Origin: Acidobacteriota bacterium | GTDB lineage: Bacteria; Acidobacteriota; Terriglobia; Terriglobales; Acidobacteriaceae | NCBI GenBank assembly: GCA_013289875.1 | Contig: JABCZC010000034.1 | Coordinates: forward strand, 1 to 51,660 | Length of the DNA: 51,660 nt | Reading direction: 5' to 3' | Shown here: positions 15,676 to 23,497 of the stretch, piece by piece | How positions within the stretch are numbered: position 1 is the stretch's first letter | Layout of the letters: every line of letters begins with the position of its first letter | Program-made: the position numbers and the translations under genes | Notes under the pieces: model-generated | What the model saw: only the letters and a program-made list of their open reading frames with translations | What the model was told of the DNA's origin: nothing | Database searches by the model: none

Positions 15676-18432
15676 ATGTGTGCCATGGAAAGAAACCTGC
15701 CGGCAGTCTATCTGCTTGACTCAATGTCCTTCATCTTTCGCGCCTATCACGCGATGCAGCGGTCGCGGCCGATGTCCACGCGTACCGGCGTGCCCACAGC
15801 AGCGACTTACGTTTTCGTGAACATGATCAACAAGCTGCGCAAGGATTTCGCCCCCGAGTACTTCGCCGCGGTTTTCGATATCAGCGGGCCGGTCTTTCGC
15901 GACGAGCGCGCGCGTGAGATGAAGCTGCGCAAGTACAACGTAAAGACGCAGACCTTCGACGAGGTGGACTACGGCGGATACAAGGCGAACCGCACGGAGA
16001 TGCCTCCCGATCTGACGCAGCAGCTTCCGTACATTCGCCGCGCGCTGGAGGCTTTTCGCATTCCGATTTTGCAGGCAGAAGGCTTCGAGGCCGATGACGT
16101 GATTGGCACCCTGGCAGCGCTGGCAGCGAAGGCGGGACATCCGGTGTATGTCGTCTCGAATGACAAGGACATGCTGCAACTGGTCACCGACCACGTAAAG
16201 GTCATGAATCCCATGAAAGACAACCTGATCCTCGATCGCGAGAAAGTGACCGAGACGCTGGGCGTGCCTCCGGAGAGAGTGATCGATGTAATGGCGCTGC
16301 GCGGGGACTCGATCGACAACATTCCCGGCGCGCCCGGCATTGGCGACAAGGGATCTGTCGAGCTTATCCAGCAGTTTGGCAGCCTTGAGGAGCTCCTGGA
16401 GCGTGCCGGAGAAGTAAAGCGGAAGACCTATCGCGAATCGCTTGAGAACAATCGCGACACCATCCTGCTGAGCAGGGAACTGGTGACGATTCATTGCGAG
16501 GTGCCGCTGGAACTGAATCTCGATGACATGCGCACGCAGGCTCCCGATGTCAGCGCGTGCCGCACATTGTTTACGGAGCTGGAGTTCACGACGCTGCTGA
16601 AAGAGTTGGCCCCGCCGGAGCTATCTCGCCAGGTTGAATATGTCACGGAGCCAACGGCGGACGATGTAGCAGAGTTTGTCCGCGCGGCGCGAGCGAACGG
16701 TTTTGCGTTGGCGGTCGCCTCGTCGAAGCTCGAAGAAGTGACGGAACAGGTAAGCGAGCAGGAGTCGGAAGCGATAGAAGAGGCCGAACCGGAGCTGAAA
16801 ACCATGTCGATGCTGGATATGTTTGAGGTCTCCGAGCCAGTCGCGGAAGCTCCCATCGCCCGTTTCAGGCTGGGGGTGGCGAGTAATCCGGAGAAGTCTT
16901 TGCTGCTTGACCTTGAGAATGTCCGCGCGCTTCTCGAAGACGAAAACGTTCCGAAGCGCGTGCATGATCTGAAGGGAACGATGCGCGTGCTCGAACAGCA
17001 GGACGTTACGCTGCGCGGAGCCAGCGACGATCTGATGCTCTATTCGTACCTCGTCAATCCGACGCATGCTTCGCACCGGTTGAGTGACGTGGCGGCTCGG
17101 TTCAGCGAACATCCCCTGATGGAGACTGGCGACAGGGAGCTGGCGGAGGCTGCGCATGCTATTGAATCACTCGCTCCCATCCTGCGTGAGGAAGTGAATG
17201 CGCTCGACACGCGCGAGGTGTACGAAACGATCGACCTGCCACTGGTTTCGGTGTTGCTTCGTATGGAAAAAGTCGGCGTGCGCATCGATTCCGCTGTCCT
17301 CAATAAGATGTCAGCGACTTTGGGCGCAGAGATCGAGCGCGTTGGCGAAGAGATCTACGCGCGCTCGGGACATCGGTTCAATATCCAGTCTCCAAAGCAA
17401 CTCGGCGATGTGCTTTTCAGCAAGATGGGCCTGCCGAAGCCGCTAAAGTATGGCAAGGGCAAAGTGGTTTCCACGGCGCAGGATGTGCTCGAGGAGTTAG
17501 CCGCGCACAATGAAGTGCCGCGCATGGTGCTGGAGTATCGGCAGCTGGCAAAGCTGAAGTCGAACTACGTGGATTCTCTGCCCTTGCTGGCCGATGGCGA
17601 AGGCCGCGTGCATACTACGTTTAATCAGGTGGGCACGGCGACCGGTCGGCTGTCGTCGACCAATCCGAATCTGCAGAATATTCCGATACGCACGGAGCTG
17701 GGCCGCGAAATTCGCGCCGCGTTCATTGCCGCTCCTGGTTGCAGGCTGCTTTCGGCCGACTATTCGCAGATTGAGCTTCGCCTGATGGCGCACTTCTCCG
17801 ATGATCCGCTGCTGACGCACGCGTACCGCACCGGAGAGGACATTCACACTCTTACTGCGTCGGAGGTTTTCGGAGTGCCGGCGGAGAAGATGAGCAAGGA
17901 GACGCGTAATCGCGCCAAGGCCGTGAACTTCGGCATCGTGTACGGTATTTCGCCGTTCGGGCTGGCGGCGCAACTCGGGATCGATCAGCATGAGGCGCGG
18001 TTGTATATCGAGACGTACTTCGATCGCTACAAGGGTGTGCGCGAATTCATCGATCGATTGCTGGAAGAGACGCGGCGCAAGCAAAAAGTACGGACCGTGT
18101 TTGGGCGCGTGCGGCCCATCCCGGATATTCAGAGCCGCAATGCGAATCTGCGGGGATTCGCCGAGCGCACTGCGGTGAATACTCCGCTGCAAGGCACCGC
18201 AGCAGATTTGATCAAGCTGGCGATGATTCGCATCGATCGCAAGCTCACAGATCGCAAGCTCAAGTCGCGAATGACCCTGCAGGTCCATGACGAATTGCTC
18301 TTCGATGTGCCGGAAGCGGAGGTCGACGAAGTTTCGTCTCTCGTTCGGCGGGAGATGGAGGGTGTGATCGAGCTGAAGGTTCCACTGGTCGCCGATGTCG
18401 GCGTCGGAGACAATTGGCGCGACCTGAAGTGA
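15676..18432 (+). CDS. polA: DNA polymerase I with degenerate 3'-5' exonuclease domain
   Basis: 918 residues from ATG 15676; an ATG at 15685 and a GTG at 15673 are alternatives. Order: 5'-3' exonuclease (about 1-300, with FEADDVIGTLAA and the helix-hairpin-helix GVPGIGDKG-like GAPGIGDKG), a remnant 3'-5' exonuclease fold (about 330-510), and the family A polymerase core. Polymerase motif A has the catalytic Asp at residue 695 (SADYSQIELR), the O-helix reads RNRAKAVNFGIVYG, and motif C has Asp 872 (QVHDE). The proofreading domain lacks all three exonuclease motifs: no DTE, DLKGT in place of NLKYD, and no YxxxD. It also carries a Glu-rich insertion near residues 345-395. The enzyme should do gap filling and Okazaki primer removal without proofreading. 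Confidence 0.96.
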   Translation: MCAMERNLPAVYLLDSMSFIFRAYHAMQRSRPMSTRTGVPTAATYVFVNMINKLRKDFAPEYFAAVFDISGPVFRDERAREMKLRKYNVKTQTFDEVDYGGYKANRTEMPPDLTQQLPYIRRALEAFRIPILQAEGFEADDVIGTLAALAAKAGHPVYVVSNDKDMLQLVTDHVKVMNPMKDNLILDREKVTETLGVPPERVIDVMALRGDSIDNIPGAPGIGDKGSVELIQQFGSLEELLERAGEVKRKTYRESLENNRDTILLSRELVTIHCEVPLELNLDDMRTQAPDVSACRTLFTELEFTTLLKELAPPELSRQVEYVTEPTADDVAEFVRAARANGFALAVASSKLEEVTEQVSEQESEAIEEAEPELKTMSMLDMFEVSEPVAEAPIARFRLGVASNPEKSLLLDLENVRALLEDENVPKRVHDLKGTMRVLEQQDVTLRGASDDLMLYSYLVNPTHASHRLSDVAARFSEHPLMETGDRELAEAAHAIESLAPILREEVNALDTREVYETIDLPLVSVLLRMEKVGVRIDSAVLNKMSATLGAEIERVGEEIYARSGHRFNIQSPKQLGDVLFSKMGLPKPLKYGKGKVVSTAQDVLEELAAHNEVPRMVLEYRQLAKLKSNYVDSLPLLADGEGRVHTTFNQVGTATGRLSSTNPNLQNIPIRTELGREIRAAFIAAPGCRLLSADYSQIELRLMAHFSDDPLLTHAYRTGEDIHTLTASEVFGVPAEKMSKETRNRAKAVNFGIVYGISPFGLAAQLGIDQHEARLYIETYFDRYKGVREFIDRLLEETRRKQKVRTVFGRVRPIPDIQSRNANLRGFAERTAVNTPLQGTAADLIKLAMIRIDRKLTDRKLKSRMTLQVHDELLFDVPEAEVDEVSSLVRREMEGVIELKVPLVADVGVGDNWRDLK

Positions 18433-18440
18433 CCCTGCTG

Positions 18441-19790
18441 TCAGGCTCCCAGCGCGTCGCGAATGGCGCTTGCGATGGAGTCGGCATGACGCCGCATCAT
18501 CTCTTCCGAGTCGGCTTCGATCATCACGCGCGCCAACGGCTCGGTGCCGGAGTAGCGTACGACGACGCGGCCATTTCCATTCAGCGCCCCTTCTGCTTCC
18601 CGGATAGTGGCGGCGACGGCGTCGATCTGGTCCAGCGGCTTCTTTTCTTTAACGCGAATATTCACGATGACCTGCGGGAAGACCTTAAGGTCGGCGATGA
18701 TTTCGTGAAGCGCCTTGCCTGAGCGGCGCACGATATCGAGTACGACCAACGCGGTAAGCAAGCCGTCGCCGGTCGTGGCCAGATGCGGAAAAAGGATATG
18801 CCCGGACTGCTCGCCGCCGAGAGAGGCGGAGTTTGCCTGCATCATCTCCAGTACGTACTTGTCGCCTACCGGCGCCCGCAACATCTTAATCCGGTCGCGT
18901 CGCAACGCGGCTTCCAGACCCATGTTGGACATGGTCGTTGCGACGACGATATCGCCGTTGAGCAGATTTCGCGCCTTGAGATCGCGAGCCGCGAGCAGAA
19001 GGATTGCATCTCCGTTGACAACGTTGCCGTGGCAGTCGGCGAAGAGCGCGCGGTCGGCATCGCCGTCGAACGTGGCTCCGATATCGGCATTGTTGGCCCT
19101 GGTTTCAGCGGCAACGACCTCAGGATGCAGGGCTCCGCAGCCAGCGTTGATGTTGCGGCCGTCAGGAGTCGCATGGGTGAGCTGGACGCTGCCGCCGAGG
19201 CGAGCAAAGAGCTGGGGCGCGATGGCCGAGGCGGCTCCGTTGGCGCAGTCGAGGACAATCTTGAGGCCGTTGAGCTTGAGCCCCGGTACGGCAGAGAGCA
19301 GAAAGGCCTCGTAGTCCGCGCAGAACTCCCGGTTTACTGGTGGTGCGGAGAGATCAGCAGGGTCTGGCGAGGTCACCGATTCAAGCTGGCGGAAGATTTC
19401 GTCCTCGATCCGGAGCTCGGTTTCATCGGGCAGTTTGTAACCGTCGCCGCCAAAAATCTTGATGCCATTATCGTTCCAGGGATTGTGCGATGCCGAGATG
19501 ACCACCCCGGCGGAAAACTTGTGTCTGCGCGCGAGATAAGCGATGGCTGGAGTGGTGATGACGCCGGCATTCTGCACGGATGCTCCGGCCTGAGCGAGGC
19601 CGGCAGTGAGGACCGCGGCGATCCAGGTGCTCGATTCGCGAGTGTCCATGCCGAGAACGATTAAGGGCCGGTGGTTGTTGGCTTTGAGCTGATGCGCGAG
19701 GGCCATGCCTACGGCATAGGTTGTTTTGGGGTCGAGCGGTGCTTCACCAGCTACCGCGCGGATTCCATCTGTTCCGAAAAGCTTTCTCAT
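18441..19790 (-). CDS. glmM: Phosphoglucosamine mutase
   Basis: 449 residues, the normal GlmM length. It converts glucosamine-6-phosphate to glucosamine-1-phosphate, an early step to UDP-GlcNAc for peptidoglycan and lipopolysaccharide. It begins MRKLFGTDGIRAVAG, has the phosphoserine loop ISASHNPWNDNG with Ser 101, the magnesium loop DGDADRALF, the sugar-binding GGEQSGHI and the C-terminal phosphate loop RYSGTEPLARVM. The upstream in-frame extension belongs to the end of xseA in another frame and is rejected. It starts 10 nt after the xseA stop, so they share a transcript. The polA stop lies 8 nt away on the other strand. Confidence 0.97.
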   Translation of the reverse strand: MRKLFGTDGIRAVAGEAPLDPKTTYAVGMALAHQLKANNHRPLIVLGMDTRESSTWIAAVLTAGLAQAGASVQNAGVITTPAIAYLARRHKFSAGVVISASHNPWNDNGIKIFGGDGYKLPDETELRIEDEIFRQLESVTSPDPADLSAPPVNREFCADYEAFLLSAVPGLKLNGLKIVLDCANGAASAIAPQLFARLGGSVQLTHATPDGRNINAGCGALHPEVVAAETRANNADIGATFDGDADRALFADCHGNVVNGDAILLLAARDLKARNLLNGDIVVATTMSNMGLEAALRRDRIKMLRAPVGDKYVLEMMQANSASLGGEQSGHILFPHLATTGDGLLTALVVLDIVRRSGKALHEIIADLKVFPQVIVNIRVKEKKPLDQIDAVAATIREAEGALNGNGRVVVRYSGTEPLARVMIEADSEEMMRRHADSIASAIRDALGA

Positions 19791-19800
19791 TCTGTTCTTT

Positions 19801-21204
19801 TCATTCCGAAGAGGTTTTGACGACGCGGCTCCGGACGGTTCCATGCGCGAGCCGTATCGAGAGCAATTGCCCGGGCTCGACATCCGCCGCGTTTCTGAGC
19901 AACGCTCCCGATTCGTCGTAGACCAGAGCATAGCCGCGGTTGAGCACGCCCAGCGGCGAAAACGAGAGGAGCTGCTTCTCCAGGGCTTCAAAGCCGGCAC
20001 GGCGGCTGTTTGCCAATGATGATGACGCCCGGAGCAACCGCGCTGACAGAGCGTCGATCCGTTCTCGAACGAGGAGGATGCGATGGCTCACATCGTTACG
20101 CAGGACGCTGGATGTCAGATGCTGCAAGCGTTGTGCAGCCGCCTGCAACTGGCTGCGCCAGGCTGATTCCATGCGGAAGAAGAGCTCATCGAGCCGCTGC
20201 TGGCGCAGGTTCAGGTCGTCGCGCATGCGCGCAAATGCAGCGGGAGCAGAAAGTTGTGCATAGCGTTCGCGTGCCTGCATAAGGGCGTAGCGAGTGGAGC
20301 GATCGAGCCGTTGCGTGAGTTGCTCGAGGCGTTCTTCCACCTTGTGCTGAGCGGCAGTGATAAGTTCGGCCGCGGCTGATGGCGTAGGAGCGCGCAGATC
20401 GGCGACGAAATCGGCGATGGTGAAGTCTGTTTCATGCCCAATCGCGGAGACGACTGGCAGATGCGAGGCGGTGATGGCTCGGGCCAGCGATTCGCTGTTG
20501 AAAGGCGCCAGATCTTCGAGCGATCCTCCTCCACGAGCGAGGACGATCATATCGACCTCTTGCGTGCGATTGAACCAGGCGATGCCGGCGGCTACTTCCG
20601 TCGCTGCCGATTCGCCCTGCACCAGTGCAGGATAGACCAGCACCTGAAGCGTGGCGTGGCGGCGAGTGACAATGTTGACGAAGTCGCGAATCACCGCGCC
20701 CGAGGGCGACGTAACGATGCCGACGCAGCGCGGGAACGAAGGCAGCGGCTGCTTGCGCTCAGAGTCGAAAAGGCCTTCGCGCTGCAGCTGGCGCTTCACC
20801 TGCTCGAAGGCGAGCTGGAGCGATCCCGCGCCCATAGGCTCCAGATGTTCGGCCACAATCTGCATCTGGCCGCGCTGTTCATAGACCGACAACTTGCCAC
20901 GTAGCAGGATGTGCAGGCCATCCTCTGGACGGAAGCGGAGCAACAAGGCCTGGCGGCGGAAGAGCACGGCAGAGAGTTGCGCTGACTCGTCCTTTAGCGT
21001 GAAGTAGACGTGACCAGACGCTGCCGGGCGAAGGTCGCAGATTTCGCCTTCGATCCACATGTCCGAGAACGCTCGCTCAACTTCCAGGCGAAGCTCCGCA
21101 GCGAGTTCACTTACTTTCCAGATGCGGCGCTGAGGCGTCTTCGCTTCTTCGAAGGTGAAGCCGAGCTGGCCGGTCAGGCCGGGTGATTTGGACAGTGCAT
21201 CCAC
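19801..21204 (-). CDS. xseA: Exodeoxyribonuclease VII large subunit
   Basis: 467 residues. XseA is the catalytic subunit of exonuclease VII, which degrades single-stranded DNA. An N-terminal OB fold (WIEGEICDLRPAASGHVYFTLKD) is followed by the catalytic core with GIVTSPSGAVIRDFVNI, the ARGGGSLEDLAPFNSE motif and VVSAIGHETDFTIADFVADLRAPTPSAAAE, then long coiled-coil helices and a C-terminal RGYALVYDE strand. The start is a GTG at 21204 with GAGGA 4-5 nt upstream. The small-subunit gene xseB, often adjacent in other bacteria, is not seen nearby. It sits between a DUF2905 gene (22 nt upstream) and glmM (10 nt downstream). Confidence 0.96.
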   Translation of the reverse strand: MDALSKSPGLTGQLGFTFEEAKTPQRRIWKVSELAAELRLEVERAFSDMWIEGEICDLRPAASGHVYFTLKDESAQLSAVLFRRQALLLRFRPEDGLHILLRGKLSVYEQRGQMQIVAEHLEPMGAGSLQLAFEQVKRQLQREGLFDSERKQPLPSFPRCVGIVTSPSGAVIRDFVNIVTRRHATLQVLVYPALVQGESAATEVAAGIAWFNRTQEVDMIVLARGGGSLEDLAPFNSESLARAITASHLPVVSAIGHETDFTIADFVADLRAPTPSAAAELITAAQHKVEERLEQLTQRLDRSTRYALMQARERYAQLSAPAAFARMRDDLNLRQQRLDELFFRMESAWRSQLQAAAQRLQHLTSSVLRNDVSHRILLVRERIDALSARLLRASSSLANSRRAGFEALEKQLLSFSPLGVLNRGYALVYDESGALLRNAADVEPGQLLSIRLAHGTVRSRVVKTSSE

Positions 21205-21226
21205 AATTCCTCAGTCTACATGGAGA

Positions 21227-21451
21227 CTATCGACGGAAACGGGAGAAGAGATAGAAGATAAGCGTAAGCAGAATGCTAAGCAAAATCGAGGTCCCAAGAG
21301 GGAAGAAGACGGTAAAATTTCTGCGACGCCAGGTGAGATCGCCGGGCATACTGCCGAGTGATATGCCGAGTCTCCCGAGCAGATAGACGAGGCCTCCTGC
21401 CAGGATGAGGATCAAGCCGAGCTTAACGAGAAGTCGCGCGATGGCGGTCAT
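21227..21451 (-). CDS. DUF2905 family small membrane protein
   Basis: 74 residues from the ATG at 21451. The pattern matches DUF2905: a first helix (LVKLGLILILAGGLVYLLGRLG), a short loop with GSMPGDLTWRRRNFTVFFPL, then a second helix (TSILLSILLTLIFYLF) and a basic C-terminal RFRR. It is probably an inner-membrane protein of unknown function. The open frame continues 20 codons upstream, but that part is cysteine-rich and unlike the family. xseA begins 22 nt after its stop, so it likely heads the DUF2905-xseA-glmM transcript. It is divergent from the channel-like gene at 21534. Confidence 0.88.
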   Translation of the reverse strand: MTAIARLLVKLGLILILAGGLVYLLGRLGISLGSMPGDLTWRRRNFTVFFPLGTSILLSILLTLIFYLFSRFRR

Positions 21452-21533
21452 CAAGACTAGATTACGCAAGCATGGTGTTGACGTGCAGGGGCTACACCTG
21501 CTTTGCTGCAAAGTGTGTGGGGGGGATTAAGCC

Positions 21534-22712
21534 TTGCAGATATTCTGGTTTTGCGCGGGAATTGCATGTATCTTTGTCGCGCTGCTGGATGCGTTCCAGA
21601 CCGTCATCTCGCCACGCCGCGCTACGGGGCGATTTCGCATCACTCGGCTTTTCTTCATAGTCACATGGTGGCCATGGTCGCGACTGGCGACAAGGATTTC
21701 CAATCCGAGAAAGCGTGAGACGGCGCTGAGCTTCTATGGTCCGGCCTCGCTGCTGCTGCTCATTGTGGTCTGGGCAGGCGGGCTGCTGGTTGGCTTTGCG
21801 ATGCTGTTTCATTCGCAGCGCGCCCCACTAGCCGACACGATGTTTTCCGGCAACGATTTTCGATCGGATCTCTACATCAGCGGGACGACGATCTTCACGC
21901 TTGGTATCGGTGATCTAACGCCGCATTCTTCCTGGGCAAGGCTAATCATCGTTCTTGAATCGGGAATCGGGCTGGGGTTTCTGGCCATGGTCATCAGCTA
22001 TTTCCCCGTGCTTTACGGCGCCTTTTCCAAGCGCGAGGTAAGCATTTCGCTGCTCGATGCGCGAGCGGGATCGCCTCCCACGGCCGCGGAGCTGATGCGG
22101 CGTCATGCGTTCAAGGGGGGCGGGGAGGCACTCAACACGCTGTTGGTGGAATGGGAACGATGGTCGGCGGAGTTGCTGGAGAGCCATATCTCCTACCCGC
22201 TGCTTTGCTACTACCGGTCGCAGCATTCCAATCAAAGCTGGCTGTCGGCGCTTACCGCCGTGCTCGATCTGTGCGCGCTGATGATTGCTGGAGTGCAGGA
22301 TCACGCGGCTCGTCAGGCGCAGCTAACCTTTGCGATCGCGCGGCACGCGCTGGTGGATATCTCGCAGATTTTCTCACAACCGCCGGTGCAGGATGCGGAG
22401 GATCGCCTTTCGCCGGAACGGTTCGATTTGCTTTACCAGCAGCTTTGCCAATCGGGGATTCGCGTATGCCGCGACGGGGATTCGATGGAGCGACTTAAGA
22501 AGATGCGCCTGCTCTACGAGGGCTATGCAGTCGCCTTGAGCCGCTTCCTGCGCATGCCGTTACCGCCCTGGATTGTCGACCAACCGCACAAGGATAATTG
22601 GCTCTCCGTGGCCAAGGTGAGGGAGCAGACCGAGTTGGTGGGCACGGAGAATGTCAATCTTGAGACAGCTCTGCCGTTAGCGCTGCAGGATGACGAACAT
22701 CATATGTTCTAG
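21534..22712 (+). CDS. Two-helix potassium-channel-like membrane protein
   Basis: 392 residues. N-terminal membrane helices (about residues 2-24 and 66-92) are followed by a pore loop TIFTLGIGDLTP that resembles the K+ channel filter (consensus T-V-G-Y-G-D, here T-L-G-I-G-D), then another helix (LIIVLESGIGLGFLAMVISYF). The remaining 230 residues are cytosolic and mostly helical and match no domain I can name. The start is a TTG preceded by a G-rich run (GGGGGGATTAAGCC). No ATG exists before the first helix, so TTG is the best choice. It may conduct or sense monovalent cations. It converges with the Hpt gene (8-nt gap), with no terminator visible. Confidence 0.75.
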   Translation: MQIFWFCAGIACIFVALLDAFQTVISPRRATGRFRITRLFFIVTWWPWSRLATRISNPRKRETALSFYGPASLLLLIVVWAGGLLVGFAMLFHSQRAPLADTMFSGNDFRSDLYISGTTIFTLGIGDLTPHSSWARLIIVLESGIGLGFLAMVISYFPVLYGAFSKREVSISLLDARAGSPPTAAELMRRHAFKGGGEALNTLLVEWERWSAELLESHISYPLLCYYRSQHSNQSWLSALTAVLDLCALMIAGVQDHAARQAQLTFAIARHALVDISQIFSQPPVQDAEDRLSPERFDLLYQQLCQSGIRVCRDGDSMERLKKMRLLYEGYAVALSRFLRMPLPPWIVDQPHKDNWLSVAKVREQTELVGTENVNLETALPLALQDDEHHMF

Positions 22713-22720
22713 ACACGCCT

Positions 22721-23062
22721 TCAGGGTTTGGAAGCGACCACAGATTCGAGTTCATCCAGCCATTCTCCAAGTTCCCGCCCGCGTTCTGTGTCTATCTCGG
22801 TTTCCTGTGCGAGCAAGGCTTCAATTTTCGAAGCCAGCTTGCTGCCTTGGGGCAGGCCAAACGTCCCGAGAACCCCGGCAAGCTTATGTGCAGAGGCTTC
22901 TGCATCCTTGCGCGTCTGGTTGTCGAGGGAGCCATCGGCGAGTTTGCTCTGCGCATCATGCAGAGTCTTCAAGCGCTCGAGAAGGGTAGGATAATTCCTC
23001 TTCCAGAGGTCGTGGAGCAGCAGTTCCAGATCGTGCGCATGGGAATCGGGCGGATCGTTCAT
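22721..23062 (-). CDS. Stand-alone histidine phosphotransfer (Hpt) protein
   Basis: 113 residues from ATG 23062. An in-frame ATG at 23092 would add ten residues and overlap the receiver gene. The all-helical sequence carries the Hpt motif EASAHKLAGVLGTFGLP, with the phosphorylatable His at residue 59, followed by an acidic C-terminal helix pair. Hpt proteins shuttle phosphate between receiver domains in multistep phosphorelays. The gene follows directly on the single-domain receiver (23070-23447) and the hybrid kinase (23498-27025), all on the minus strand, so the three likely form one relay. Confidence 0.85.
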   Translation of the reverse strand: MNDPPDSHAHDLELLLHDLWKRNYPTLLERLKTLHDAQSKLADGSLDNQTRKDAEASAHKLAGVLGTFGLPQGSKLASKIEALLAQETEIDTERGRELGEWLDELESVVASKP

Positions 23063-23069
23063 CGAGCGG

Positions 23070-23447
23070 TTAGTCTTTCCATCCGAGGGCATCGGACATT
23101 TGCTGGGCCAGCGTGAGGGGATCGAAAGGCTTGAACAGGACGGCGGAGACGCCGAGGTTCGCGAAGCGCTTTTGATCCGCTCCCTGAACCTTGGCAGTCA
23201 GCAGAATCACCGGAATTCGCGCGATCCCAGGAATTTTGCGAAGCTCCTGAAACGTGGTTGGTCCGTCCATACCCGGCATCATTACATCCAGCAAAATTGC
23301 GTCGGGTTTTTCATCCTGGGCACGGCGAATGCCTTGTGTGCCGGAACTCGCCGTAACCACCTCCCATCCGGCCACCATCTCCAGACTGAGAGCAGCCACC
23401 TGGCGAATATCGTCTTCATCGTCAATGATCAGGATGCGCCGTTGCAT
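23070..23447 (-). CDS. Single-domain response regulator (receiver only)
   Basis: 125 residues, receiver domain only. The acidic pair is Asp 9/Asp 10, the phosphoacceptor is Asp 54 (ILLDVMMPGMDG), the switch Thr is at 84 and Lys at 106 (FKPF). All key residues are intact, so it should be phosphorylated. There is no output domain, as in CheY- or Spo0F-like shuttles. GAGGAT precedes the ATG by nine bases. It lies 50 nt after the hybrid kinase and just before the Hpt gene, fitting a role as a relay intermediate or as a diffusible output acting by protein contact. Confidence 0.92.
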   Translation of the reverse strand: MQRRILIIDDEDDIRQVAALSLEMVAGWEVVTASSGTQGIRRAQDEKPDAILLDVMMPGMDGPTTFQELRKIPGIARIPVILLTAKVQGADQKRFANLGVSAVLFKPFDPLTLAQQMSDALGWKD

Positions 23448-23497
23448 GAAAAAAATCCTCGCCGTTGAGACTCAATAACAATGGCACGAACAAGCAG

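Noticed and set aside
19791..20000. 70-residue N-terminal extension of GlmM
   Set aside because: It is the end of xseA read in another frame; GlmM proteins begin at MRKLFGTDGIR.
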